A stretch of DNA of 64,000 nucleotides, taken from NCBI GenBank assembly GCA_046533095.1, contig JAJQRA010000023.1, positions 248,001 to 312,000 on the forward strand. Reading direction: 5' to 3'. Source of the DNA: ZAX-1 sp046533095. Lineage in GTDB: Bacteria > Bacillota > Clostridia > Lachnospirales > Lachnospiraceae. Made by a program: the position numbers and the translations under genes. How positions within the stretch are numbered: the first letter of the stretch is position 1; each line of letters starts with the position of its first letter. Shown here in pieces: positions 1-7,302 of the stretch. Below the pieces are notes generated by a model. It saw nothing but the letters and a program-made list of their open reading frames with translations, did no database searches and had not been told where the DNA came from.

Positions 1-295
1 CCAGCTGTAAAACAATGTTCGCATTATATTCGTGAACCGTTTCCACTAAATTTTTATGCGCGTCAAGAAAAGAATCGTCATAAATTGCCATGAGGGGGAA
101 CGATTTTTCTGCCTCGTCAACTAAGGTGAAGCCTGTAATAATCGTTCCCACGCCGCCTTGCGCAAGTTTTTTATACGAATATAGGACTGCATCATCTATC
201 TTGTTTTGCGACAGCTTTTCGTGGACTGCCGCACGGATAAATCTGTTTTTAAGGCTCATCGACCCTAACCGGGTTGTATCAAACAATGTCTTCAT
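1..295 (-). CDS. Old Yellow Enzyme-type NADH:flavin oxidoreductase, 5' part only
   Basis: The gene runs off the left edge, so only the first 98 residues are present. It starts MKTLFDTTRLGSMSLKNRF, the usual opening of FMN-dependent ene-reductases, in which the LKNR segment lies at the start of the TIM barrel. The following stretch GGVGTIITG and the terminal QL match the first FMN-contacting strands of the family. The start codon at 295 is preceded by GGAGG about nine bases upstream, which fixes it. These enzymes reduce activated C=C bonds with NAD(P)H; the substrate cannot be told from this fragment. It heads a minus-strand run of small redox and detoxification genes. Family assignment is firm, specificity unknown. 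Confidence 0.85.
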   Translation of the reverse strand, partial: MKTLFDTTRLGSMSLKNRFIRAAVHEKLSQNKIDDAVLYSYKKLAQGGVGTIITGFTLVDEAEKSFPLMAIYDDSFLDAHKNLVETVHEYNANIVLQL

Positions 296-341
296 CCTAT
301 TTAACCTCCGCTTATCTATCCATTTTCAATGGTTGCGCCTT

Positions 342-716
342 TCATTTTGCGCCTCCGTCAACTTCAAATATTCCAAACACATTGCCGTCCGGGTCAAGAA
401 AATATCCCTGCCAACATCTGCCCGGTACAGCCATCTTTTCGAGAGCGACTGCTCCGCCGAGGGACAGTATCTTATCGGATGTAATGTCAAAATTCCCGAC
501 TTCAACAGAGCAGCAAAACGCATTTGTGCCACTCATCTTTGATACCGCCACAGGGCGTGGCAGTATTGCGCCTTGTATACCGTTCGTTTCAATGCGCCAG
601 TATTCAATCGGCATTGATTCGTCTTTCATGATAGCCCAATCGAAAACCTCACGGTAAAACGCCGCCGTGCGTTCTGGTTTGTCAGACTGGATTTCAAAAA
701 AGCCTACTGTATTCAT
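342..716 (-). CDS. VOC (glyoxalase/bleomycin-resistance) family protein
   Basis: A 124-residue single-module VOC protein. It opens with TVGFFEIQSDKPERTAAFY, the first beta-alpha-beta unit, and ends with a second unit containing YFLDPDGNVFGIFEV, the typical metal-site strand with its late Glu. Members bind a divalent metal or small hydrophobic ligands and act as lyases, epimerases or drug-binding proteins; the role here is unknown. A GTG lies nine bases further upstream, but the GAGGTG Shine-Dalgarno site sits correctly only for the ATG at 716, so that start is used. It lies between the ene-reductase and nitroreductase genes on the same strand. Confidence 0.85.
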   Translation of the reverse strand: MNTVGFFEIQSDKPERTAAFYREVFDWAIMKDESMPIEYWRIETNGIQGAILPRPVAVSKMSGTNAFCCSVEVGNFDITSDKILSLGGAVALEKMAVPGRCWQGYFLDPDGNVFGIFEVDGGAK

Positions 717-797
717 CCTCTTCACCTCATTTCATTTTTACCTCGAAAACGGTACATCCCTTTAAGCTGTTCGAGAAACGCAAAAATCTTCTTTGCT

Positions 798-1385
798 TTA
801 TCGCACGATGTTAATCGTGCCACCTTTGCGTGGCGGCGCGGACGATTCCTTACCGATATGGCCAATCGCCGCAGACGAGCAAATTGTGTGTTCGCGCGGT
901 ATTCCGAGTTCAAATAGATACTTGCGAACACCATCGTCATCCCGCAGCCAATGCAGTTGATTGATGTAGCAACTGCCCAAGCCGAACGATTGCGCAACGA
1001 GAAAAATATTTTCCAAGGCTAACGCGCAGTCAGCCATTGCATTTTCGTAACTCGGCTTGTTTGAGGCGATTATCAGTGTCGGCGCGTGGTAGCAGAAGTT
1101 AAAATCGTCGCGTTTTGCATACTCCTTCATGCCTTGCTTGCCGGGGTAGTCGTCATCGGGAACATACCGCCCAAAGCCCTCGCAGACAATGGAGTTCAAC
1201 TTTTCCAACATATCCCTGTTTTGAATCGCGGTAAACAGCCAACTTTGATTATTGCCACCGCTCGGTGCCCAAATTGCAGCTTCAAGCAACGCATCAAGCT
1301 GATTTGGCGTTATTTGCTCGTCCGTGAACTTGCGCGTACTCCTGCGAGCGCGGATAACGCGTAATATTTCGTTGTCAATCGCCAT
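798..1385 (-). CDS. Nitroreductase family protein (FMN-dependent)
   Basis: A 195-residue nitroreductase fold protein. The N-terminal RRSTRKFTDEQI is the FMN-phosphate binding Arg-Ser-Arg motif, followed by APSGGNNQSW, the usual second flavin contact. The C-terminal AAIGHIG is the classical VxxxGxP-like strand. These enzymes use FMN and NAD(P)H to reduce nitro groups, quinones or other electrophiles. An in-frame TTG lies upstream, but GGAGGG sits inside that extension and is placed properly for the ATG at 1385. Length is normal for the family. A broken relative lies just upstream at 1594-1852, which suggests duplicated or repeatedly acquired detoxification genes. Substrate unknown. Confidence 0.88.
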   Translation of the reverse strand: MAIDNEILRVIRARRSTRKFTDEQITPNQLDALLEAAIWAPSGGNNQSWLFTAIQNRDMLEKLNSIVCEGFGRYVPDDDYPGKQGMKEYAKRDDFNFCYHAPTLIIASNKPSYENAMADCALALENIFLVAQSFGLGSCYINQLHWLRDDDGVRKYLFELGIPREHTICSSAAIGHIGKESSAPPRKGGTINIVR

Positions 1386-1593
1386 TTTGGTTCCCTCCAA
1401 TCTTCACCCACATCACGGATCTTACGCCGCACCTTTCGCAGATGTTCTTCATTGATTGTGACACGGGCGTCTTGTCTATCGGCATTTCCATGTTAGCCAT
1501 CGGAAAGAGCCTCAAAAAACAGCCTTGCGCCCTCTTCGTCGGTCAAAACATAAGCTCGCTTGGCACTGTGACAGTGGCCTTGTTTGATTCCTC

Positions 1594-1852
1594 TTAGCGA
1601 ACCCATGTTATTGCGTTTTGGTAATGTGCGTTTTGGTCTGCACCCAGCAACTCACCGTATCCTAAAAGAATAGATGCGCAGGGCTTGTACTGCTTTGGGA
1701 TACCAAGCGCTTCACGCAAACTTGCTTCTTTCTCAGAGGAAAAGGCAAATATGGGAAAATATGTCCAACAGGAAGACAGCTCCAACGACTGCGCCGCAAT
1801 CAGCATATTTTGTACTGTGGCGGTGCAGGATTGTTTCGATGGTTTGATTCAT
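1594..1852 (-). pseudogene. Nitroreductase remnant with internal deletion
   Basis: An ideal ribosome site (AGGAGG, seven-base spacing) precedes MNQTIETILHRHSTKY, a normal nitroreductase N-terminus with the flavin-binding RxS. The reading frame then jumps directly to LIAAQSLELSSCWTYF, a segment normally about 100 residues later, in a different frame, and ends ALGIPKQYKPCASILLGYG. The central part is missing and the join is out of frame, so this is a deletion relic. The C-terminal 70 residues remain open. It is not a diverged copy of the 798-1385 gene, because the C-terminal motif differs. Confidence 0.8.
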
Positions 1853-1863
1853 TGCCATACCTC

Positions 1864-2010
1864 CTATTTCAACGCAGTAAACATCCAGTTCACTCCAAAC
1901 TTATCCTGTAAAGAACCATGTGTGGCAGCAAAAAACGAGGGGGCAAGCCCCATATAAATCTCGCCGTCTATCTTTAGCGTGTCCCATGCTTTTTGCACAT
2001 AAGCTGTAAT
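1864..2010 (-). pseudogene. C-terminal remnant of a PhnB-like VOC protein
   Basis: About 48 codons remain open up to a stop at 1864-1866, reading KAWDTLKIDGEIYMG and later LQDKFGVNWMFTAL. The DKFGVNW ending is characteristic of PhnB/3-demethylubiquinone-type VOC proteins, which are normally about 140 residues. The N-terminal two thirds is absent and replaced by the short repeat region at 2001-2046. It is a truncated relic with no start codon or ribosome site. Confidence 0.75.
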
Positions 2011-2044
2011 TTATCGAACCCTACAAGCTGTAATTTGTCAGCTT
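2001..2044. repeat. Short direct and inverted repeat between cassette-like genes
   Basis: AAGCTGTAATTT occurs at 2001 and again at 2025. The second copy continues to GTCAGCTT, so AAGCTG and CAGCTT form an inverted pair around it. Related copies with AATTTGTCAG lie upstream of the DUF1697 gene (about 2912-2930) and the HEAT-repeat gene (about 3527-3545). On the gene strand the element reads CTGACAAATT, followed by a loosely -10-like hexamer 17 bases later, so it may be a repeated promoter or a recombination boundary. Confidence 0.5.
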
Positions 2045-2052
2045 AGATGTGC

Positions 2053-2250
2053 CTATTTCACCGGATTGGTCACAATAACCTTGCCGTTTTCATCCAAAAG
2101 CGACGTAACTCCGGCACTGTATCCACTGGTAATCAATAAATAATTCACTCCTGTTTCAGTATCAACAATGATGGATGTTGTTGACCCAATACCCATTCCT
2201 TGATTTGACTCAACGATAAAACGCTTATTTTTTTTCATTGCTTTTTCCAT
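2053..2250 (-). CDS. DUF6440 family protein
   Basis: A 65-residue protein whose core RFIVESNQGMGIGSTTSIIV, followed by a segment carrying DTETGVNYLL and ending SLLDENGK, matches the small DUF6440 family of Bacillota as I remember it. The family has no known function and resembles a single beta-rich domain often found beside phage or accessory genes. The start at 2250 has GGGAGG nine bases upstream. No signal peptide or membrane segment is visible. It sits in the minus-strand series of small accessory genes and carries one of the AATTTGTCAG repeat elements next to its stop. Confidence 0.75.
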   Translation of the reverse strand: MEKAMKKNKRFIVESNQGMGIGSTTSIIVDTETGVNYLLITSGYSAGVTSLLDENGKVIVTNPVK

Positions 2251-2309
2251 TGCTTTTTTCCTCCCTTTATAAATCCTAATTTGCTGACTTTAGCAGTGAG
2301 CAACGAGGG

Positions 2310-2870
2310 TTACTTTACCAGTTCAGCCAGCTTGATTGTCGTGTTCGCATTGCGAATCGTGATGGTGTTATAGACTTTCTTATTTCCGACTACCTTAGAC
2401 CAACGTGTTCGTGAGAAAGTTTTCAATGTTGCTGACCAAAAAATCACGCTTCCATGGCAACCAATTTTCTCGTATTCCGGCTTTGCCTCGCCAACGGCGG
2501 CGCAGACTTCTTCTGCCGTCATAGGTGGGATAACAAAAATAGTATTATGCTTGGCAGCCACGTCTGCATTCCACCAGTTCGGCGCATGATCCAGAGCGTC
2601 CAAAAGATCGGCGGCGGAAATGATATTGACGGTGATATTCAGCGCAAACCGCTCTAAAATCATAGCTTCGCAGACCGATTTAGTTTTAGCAATATCCGCA
2701 GTATCACTGTCAAACAGAATATTGCCACTATTGATGTAGGTAACAACATTCGTAAATCCGCAATCCTCAAACCCTGCTTTTAGCTGTTTCATGCCAATTT
2801 TGTTGTTGCCTCCTACGTTGATACCTCGCAACAGGGCGATATACCTACTTATATCATGTCTATCATACAT
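2310..2870 (-). CDS. DUF1697 domain-containing protein
   Basis: A 186-residue protein with the family signature YIALLRGINVGGNNKIGM near the N-terminus, then LKAGFEDCGFTNVVTYINSG and a later WSKVVGNKKVYNTITIRN block close to the end. DUF1697 proteins are widespread, soluble and uncharacterised, usually 170-190 residues, so this one is full length. The start at 2870 has GGAG upstream (CAGGAGAAGCGAAATG). It is monocistronic in appearance, with its own leader that includes the repeated CTGACAAATT element. Function unknown; family call is firm. Confidence 0.88.
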   Translation of the reverse strand: MYDRHDISRYIALLRGINVGGNNKIGMKQLKAGFEDCGFTNVVTYINSGNILFDSDTADIAKTKSVCEAMILERFALNITVNIISAADLLDALDHAPNWWNADVAAKHNTIFVIPPMTAEEVCAAVGEAKPEYEKIGCHGSVIFWSATLKTFSRTRWSKVVGNKKVYNTITIRNANTTIKLAELVK

Positions 2871-2959
2871 TTCGCTTCTCCTGTAAATTCTTGTTTATTA
2901 AATCCTATAAACTGGAATTTGTCAGCTTCATTACATCAATAGCTCAGAAAAATAACGTT

Positions 2960-3481
2960 CTACTTTCTTAGCTTTTCAGCTTTTTTCAAGCCGCCTAAAT
3001 ATTGATTCTTTACTCCGCTTTCGGTCTCTTGTTCAGCTAAGTCGGTCAAGGTATCAAACAAATCACTATTTGCAAATTGAGGGATAAGGATAATCCGTCC
3101 AAGCGCATAGGCGCTACCCCATCGCACAACAGTCCCATCATTTTTTGTGTTTTCTATCAGCTTACTAATTGAACTGTCTAAATTGTCGGGAAACAAGTGG
3201 GCTATGTTTCCGATGATTCTGGACGCTTCTCTTTTCAAGCTATTTGAACTTGACAAAATGTATAATTCCACGTAATTTAGCCATTCAATATCAGCAATAC
3301 TCGGATTGCTCCTTGATGCGGATTCTATCGCTTCAAGGATAACTCCAATCTTCTTTTCATCGAAACAGCAGGTTTTGATTTCTTTGACTGTGATAGCTTT
3401 GGTACTTACAGCATTGGCAATTTGCTCACGCTTTTCAGACAACTTGATTGATTTATCCTCTAACAATAAAGTAATATCCAT
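2960..3481 (-). CDS. HEAT-repeat domain protein
   Basis: A 173-residue all-helical protein. Residues 70-165 contain repeated pairs of helices such as LKREASRIIGNIAHL and VVRWGSAYALGRIILI, typical of HEAT/ARM repeats used for protein binding. The frame stays open to 3556, but AAAGGAGAG is correctly spaced only for the ATG at 3481 (MDITLLLEDK), and the upstream extension crosses the repeated CTGACAAATT element, so the shorter start is preferred. Its partner and role are unknown. Similar stand-alone small HEAT proteins occur singly in many Bacillota accessory regions. Confidence 0.75.
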   Translation of the reverse strand: MDITLLLEDKSIKLSEKREQIANAVSTKAITVKEIKTCCFDEKKIGVILEAIESASRSNPSIADIEWLNYVELYILSSSNSLKREASRIIGNIAHLFPDNLDSSISKLIENTKNDGTVVRWGSAYALGRIILIPQFANSDLFDTLTDLAEQETESGVKNQYLGGLKKAEKLRK

Positions 3482-3556
3482 ATTCTGTCTCTCTCCTTTT
3501 ACGCTCTTAGTCATAGTCCTGCAACCAACAAATTTCAATTTGTCAGTGCTATTCAT

Positions 3557-4204
3557 TCAATCACTTTGTTTGTTTTTTGCTTCCAGATATACAAGTGGAA
3601 AAGCTGCTTTTAGAACCAGCCACTGAGCAACCGAAAATCCATTTTGTGCAATGAAGGACACATATTCATTGGGCAACCATTTTGAATACGTAACGAACCC
3701 CAGTAATTCGAGCAGTTTTGCATTGAAATTCCAAGATTTTTCTCCGATATGTCCATGCGTGAAATTCGGTGCAATCAAAAGTCCTTCCGGTTTTAAAACT
3801 CTCTTTATATTCTTGAGCACCATCTGCGGATTGGGCATGATGTGTAACGCATTTGATATGATAACCGCATCAAATGTACGATCAGGGAAGGATAGGTCTG
3901 TCGCATCTTCAACCATGAACCGTACGTTGTCAGGACAAGGTTTCTTCTTTGCTTTTTCAATCATGCCCAAAGAAAAGTCTGTAGCCATGATTGACTTTAC
4001 GCTATTTGCTATGTGTGTTGCGATCAACCCTGTGCCAGTAGCAACCTCAAGCACATCCATATTCTTTTGTAGCACAGATGACATAAGCCGATACATTTCA
4101 TCATAGGCAACCCTGCTTGTATTGTTTATTTCAAAGTCATACAGCTTTGCATATCGACCCCAAAATTTATGATTATCCAATTTACTCAAACTACCGCACC
4201 TCAT
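3557..4204 (-). CDS. Class I SAM-dependent methyltransferase (UbiE/Coq5-like)
   Basis: A 215-residue Rossmann-fold methyltransferase. Motif I is LEVATGTGLIATHIA near residue 52, motif II follows as IMATDFSLGMIEKA, and the FDAVIISNALHIM block is the post-II/III strand. The C-terminal FTHGHIGEKSWNF region resembles small phospholipid or quinone methyltransferases. Its start overlaps the end of the DUF1648 membrane-protein gene by 14 bases, so the two are probably co-translated. The acceptor molecule is not predictable. Confidence 0.85.
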   Translation of the reverse strand: MRCGSLSKLDNHKFWGRYAKLYDFEINNTSRVAYDEMYRLMSSVLQKNMDVLEVATGTGLIATHIANSVKSIMATDFSLGMIEKAKKKPCPDNVRFMVEDATDLSFPDRTFDAVIISNALHIMPNPQMVLKNIKRVLKPEGLLIAPNFTHGHIGEKSWNFNAKLLELLGFVTYSKWLPNEYVSFIAQNGFSVAQWLVLKAAFPLVYLEAKNKQSD

Positions 4205-5360
4205 TCATTAGCAGGTTTGTAGCCGCCCAAGCCGTAATCCACGTATAGCCTGCGACGAGTACCATAAGCGAGATCGCTACGCCGATTTTGACAGAAAAGC
4301 GTGCGTAATTAAAACCTATGCCATTGCCGAACCTATCCTCCACTACACACGCAGGGTCCTTCGGATTGTGGTAAAACATACCAATCAGCCAATGTTTATC
4401 ATCATCGCACGGTACAACACCTGTTTGAACGGTCAGGGTACTACCTTTTGGTATCACGTTTTTTGGATTCAGTTTACAGCCACCTTGCCCCGCCCGTACA
4501 CTGAACACGCATAGAGGCACTGCCGGCACAATTATCAAACACAGAATTAGCCAAAATGGTACGCGAAACTCCTGCCAAAGTGTTGCAAATCCAAGTATGG
4601 CAAATAATACTACAATACTGAGTGTTTCCAACCCGAGATAGTGGCCGAATCGGCGACGATATATATGATGCTGCGCAAAGGATAATGCGGGGTTTTCCGC
4701 ATCAACCTGCAACTTTGCTTTGACGGTAAGAACGCCCGTCAACCACATAAAAAACAACATGAACAAGTTAAGTATCGGCAAAAGAAGAACTACGCCAACA
4801 GACTTATCAGACCACGAATCCGCATTCATCTTTATGTCAAAATGTATCGGTATTTTGTTGGGTAATGCCGGGTAGCAAACAAGCACGATAACGGCTGTCA
4901 CAACCACAATCATAAGTCCAACGATATACCACCCCCACGGAAGTTCCGACAGATTCCCCCGTGAATGTGACGAGTTCGTTTCGGCGAACACTGAACTTGA
5001 CACCTGCCAACCGCATTTCTCTTTTAGTATGAGGGCACGTTTCCAGTTAGGCACAAACGCTGCTAGATATACCGCGATGAGCAAAAACGGTATGTACATC
5101 ATAGCAATCAGCGATAAATCAGGCGCAGCATGAAATTGAACTATACTGAGTGCAAGTATTGTGACCGAGCCTATCACGCAGACTATGGTGTAGCGTTTTT
5201 TCATTGCCTTTACTTTTGGGGCGTTTTGTTCCTTCGATGGAATTTTCACACCGAACAAAAACGACTTGCGCGTCAAACCCGGAATCATCGGCATTAACAC
5301 CCCGCAAAGAATCGCAACAAACAAATTTGATAGGAAACAAAATATGTTTAATTCATTCAT
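4191..5360 (-). CDS. DUF1648/DUF5808 multi-pass membrane protein
   Basis: A 389-residue integral membrane protein with about eight hydrophobic segments. The central PALPNKIPIHFDIKMNADSW block is the DUF1648 signature, and the C-terminal MFYHNPKDPACVVEDRFGNG is the DUF5808 motif. Relatives of this architecture are found with SdpI-type immunity proteins and are usually regulated by a small transcription factor gene next door. Here the upstream partner is the frameshifted ORF at 5357-5595, whose TGA overlaps this ATG (ATGA), indicating translational coupling. A role in immunity or stress at the membrane is only inferred. Confidence 0.82.
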   Translation of the reverse strand: MNELNIFCFLSNLFVAILCGVLMPMIPGLTRKSFLFGVKIPSKEQNAPKVKAMKKRYTIVCVIGSVTILALSIVQFHAAPDLSLIAMMYIPFLLIAVYLAAFVPNWKRALILKEKCGWQVSSSVFAETNSSHSRGNLSELPWGWYIVGLMIVVVTAVIVLVCYPALPNKIPIHFDIKMNADSWSDKSVGVVLLLPILNLFMLFFMWLTGVLTVKAKLQVDAENPALSFAQHHIYRRRFGHYLGLETLSIVVLFAILGFATLWQEFRVPFWLILCLIIVPAVPLCVFSVRAGQGGCKLNPKNVIPKGSTLTVQTGVVPCDDDKHWLIGMFYHNPKDPACVVEDRFGNGIGFNYARFSVKIGVAISLMVLVAGYTWITAWAATNLLMNEVR

Positions 5361-5595
5361 AACACATTCCTCCTCTCTTCTGAATTTTCAATAGCGTTTT
5401 GATAACATTCAGCGCAAAATGCCACAAATTTTTTACCATTATAAAAATCAAATGCCAGCTCGCACTCATTTTCTGTCAGCTCTGTTTCTTGCAATAGATC
5501 ATGAATAGTTTCCTTTCTCGAACCTTTTTCTGCGATTAGCTTTTTGAACTCTCGGATATTGTTTTCCCTATCTGTTCTTTTGTTAAATTATCCAT
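5357..5595 (-). pseudogene. Small Cys-containing protein, frameshifted
   Basis: A start at 5595 with GGAG upstream gives MDNLTKEQ, after which the frame shifts. The continuing frame reads NNIREFKKLIAEKG and ends KFVAFCAECYQNAIENSEER, and overlaps the next gene by the sequence ATGA. A single-base change near 5573 would restore a protein of about 78 residues. The coupling to the DUF1648 gene suggests a two-gene operon. I do not recognise the family; two Cys in FCAEC may bind metal. It could be a pseudogene or a sequencing error. Confidence 0.55.
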
Positions 5596-5619
5596 CGCTA
5601 TCTCCATTTCAAATTTTTG

Positions 5620-5667
5620 TTTGCCAAATTATATGTTCCTTGATTATCGTATTGTGTAAGCTATATC
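5620..5667. repeat. Left copy of direct repeat flanking the RelBE module
   Basis: This segment, containing GTTCCTTGATTATCG, matches 6488-6541 at roughly 45 of 50 positions in the same orientation. The pair brackets the toxin-antitoxin module. Confidence 0.7.
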
Positions 5668-5764
5668 CATGGCACGGATAGTTTCTGGAAGTTGTAACTG
5701 CAACCGCTTCCATCCAGTAAAAACAGATTCGCATTTTATTGCCTCAATTTTTATTTTTCCAATT

Positions 5765-5782
5765 CTCGCAGAGCTCTGCGAG
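5765..5782. promoter_or_regulatory. Perfect 18-bp palindrome after the toxin gene
   Basis: CTCGCAGAGCTCTGCGAG is self-complementary across all 18 bases and lies seven bases beyond the toxin stop codon. It is followed on the minus strand by an A-rich rather than T-rich stretch, so it is either a weak terminator or a protein-binding site. Confidence 0.5.
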
Positions 5783-5788
5783 GATGGT

Positions 5789-6103
5789 TTAAACAATGTT
5801 GTTATTTGGATCTTGTCGGCAGTCTTGGATATCATACCCGAAAGCATCGTTGCCGATAATTTCAAAGACAATGCGATAACGCTTGCCAAAAAGCCGGCCT
5901 CTTAGTTCCGCTTGAGTGAGTTTTTGGGAATAAAACAGCGGGCAGCTTGGCGCATTGTCTCCAATGAACTCAAGAGCGCTTCGATATTCATCATATAGGC
6001 GCGTGGCAGCTGTCTCGCTGACACGCGCCAAAAACTCCATGTGTGGGGCAAACCTTTGGTCTGCCTCTAAATCAATATATACGTTGTATTTTTTAGATGT
6101 CAT
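5789..6103 (-). CDS. RelE/ParE-family toxin
   Basis: A 104-residue protein with the RelE/ParE fold pattern: KYNVYIDLEADQRF at the start, a helix pair with RLYDEYRSALEFI, and the C-terminal strands GRLFGKRYRIVFEIIG and FGYDIQDCRQD. Members cleave ribosome-bound mRNA or poison gyrase; which applies here cannot be told. The reading frame is open further upstream, but the start at 6103 overlaps the antitoxin stop by 11 bases, the usual arrangement for such pairs. Antitoxin and toxin form one operon on the minus strand, flanked by direct repeats. Confidence 0.85.
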   Translation of the reverse strand: MTSKKYNVYIDLEADQRFAPHMEFLARVSETAATRLYDEYRSALEFIGDNAPSCPLFYSQKLTQAELRGRLFGKRYRIVFEIIGNDAFGYDIQDCRQDPNNNIV

Positions 6104-6380
6104 ATTCCACACCCGCTTTAATTGCAGCGCGCATATGCGCGAGGCTTTCATCAGCAGTTAAAAACGGAGCTCCAGCCTTGCGACGTTCGATGGCCTCTAT
6201 GATGATAACGGAGTCGCGGCCAGTGTGGTGTGCCACGGCAAACGGGATGCCACCAGCTTCCATGGCCGCGACTAAAAACATTCGCACCGCCGTGGAAGTG
6301 TCCAGCCCCAGTGATGAAAACAGAGTGTCAGCAGAATCTTTCAAATCATCTTCAACCCGAACTTGTATTGTCTTTGCCAT
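6093..6380 (-). CDS. RelB/DinJ-family antitoxin
   Basis: A 95-residue protein beginning MAKTIQVRVEDDLKDSADTL, the ribbon-helix-helix DNA-binding region of RelB/DinJ antitoxins, followed by FSSLGLDTSTAVRMFLVAA, the second helix. The C-terminal part binds and masks the toxin. The frame opens 18 bases earlier, but GAGGGG is spaced for the ATG at 6380. These antitoxins repress their own promoter; the upstream AT-rich stretch (6400-6440) is the likely control region. Pairing with the downstream toxin is firm from the overlap. Confidence 0.87.
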   Translation of the reverse strand: MAKTIQVRVEDDLKDSADTLFSSLGLDTSTAVRMFLVAAMEAGGIPFAVAHHTGRDSVIIIEAIERRKAGAPFLTADESLAHMRAAIKAGVEYDI

Positions 6381-6479
6381 AATAACCCCTCGATTCATTT
6401 ATATGATATTACTATTATATTATATTTGCAATGATTTGTCAACATCCTCTATGGATAGCAGGTTTGCAAGCGCAAAGCG

Positions 6480-6566
6480 TCACAAATTCTGCTTTGCCAA
6501 ATTACATGTTCCTTGATTATCGCATTGTGTAACGCTATCTCTAACAATGTCGAAAGCCATCTTCAT
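6480..6566 (-). CDS. 28-residue small ORF of unknown function
   Basis: A short ORF starting MKMAFDIVRDSVTQ and ending CNLAKQNL. It has a textbook ribosome site, AGGAGG eight bases before the ATG, formed by the last codons of the upstream methyltransferase gene. Two Cys are present. Most of it lies inside the direct repeat shared with 5620-5667, where the corresponding text is degenerate, with Tyr codons in place of Cys. It may be a real small protein or the residue of a longer gene cut by the insertion of the toxin-antitoxin module. Confidence 0.4.
   Translation of the reverse strand: MKMAFDIVRDSVTQCDNQGTCNLAKQNL
6488..6541. repeat. Right copy of direct repeat flanking the RelBE module
   Basis: Same-orientation partner of 5620-5667; the shared core includes ATGTTCCTTGATTATCG. 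The unit-to-unit distance is about 870 bases, and the toxin-antitoxin operon fills the gap. Confidence 0.7.
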
Positions 6567-6571
6567 AATTC

Positions 6572-7204
6572 TTAATCCTCCTGTACCGCAACAGGCTGTT
6601 TTATGTAAATTATGCAATAAGATTTCCCTTTGGCAATCGGCAAAATTCTTACTGTGAACCCGCATTGTTCGCCAGTCCACGTTAACTCGTCGAGCGCGTA
6701 TTTTGCAAATCCTGTTCGAGTGTATTTTAGCTTATCGAGCCATTCTCGGCTGTAAATCGCATTGATAAATATCCCGCCGTCTTTCAGAATCCGATGAATC
6801 TGCGTCAATCCCACTAAGAGGTCATCCCAGAAATAAACGGTGTTGATTGTGTAGATTTTATCGAAAAAGCCAGACTCAAAATCCGTCTTGACAATATCAC
6901 CAGATGTCAAGTTCATCCATCTGTCAGCAACAGCGTGGGCATTTCGCTTGTTTGCTGCTGCCACCATATCTTGTGAAATCTCGATTCCAAAATAATCGCA
7001 CTTATGCCGTCGTGCCAGCCTTTGGAGCATAAAGCCATTTCCAAAACCCACATCAAGCACACGCTCTCCATTTTTCAGCGACAATTCTTTCCAAACCTCG
7101 CTGTACTGACGGCGATTTATCGTGTTCATCAAAAACGTGGACATCATACCGCCCAGCCCGGTCGGCTTTTGGAATTGTGCGCTGATGTACTCTGTTATGC
7201 TCAT
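6572..7204 (-). CDS. Class I SAM-dependent methyltransferase
   Basis: A 210-residue methyltransferase with motif I VLDVGFGNGFMLQRLA, motif II YFGIEISQDMV and the acidic SGDIVKTDF loop that contacts the adenine. IHRILKDGGIFINAI is the usual strand before the last helix. The N-terminal GLGGMMSTFLMNTINRRQYS resembles a large group of uncharacterised Bacillota methyltransferases. The frame opens 39 bases earlier, but AAAGGAG is spaced for the ATG at 7204. Its last codons form the ribosome site of the small ORF at 6480-6566. Substrate unknown. Confidence 0.83.
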   Translation of the reverse strand: MSITEYISAQFQKPTGLGGMMSTFLMNTINRRQYSEVWKELSLKNGERVLDVGFGNGFMLQRLARRHKCDYFGIEISQDMVAAANKRNAHAVADRWMNLTSGDIVKTDFESGFFDKIYTINTVYFWDDLLVGLTQIHRILKDGGIFINAIYSREWLDKLKYTRTGFAKYALDELTWTGEQCGFTVRILPIAKGKSYCIIYIKQPVAVQED

Positions 7205-7302
7205 AAAAGTTTCACTCCTTTCAAGATTCAGTGCGGCGAACATCGGTCAAGACTTCTCTTTCCCTCGATCAGATTCACACGCTTTCTCCTATACGAGCAA
7301 CT

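Noticed and set aside
2001..3545. Integron attC sites between the small genes
   Set aside because: No GTTRRRY core pairs at consistent distances and no integrase; the shared element is better described as a promoter-like or cassette boundary repeat.
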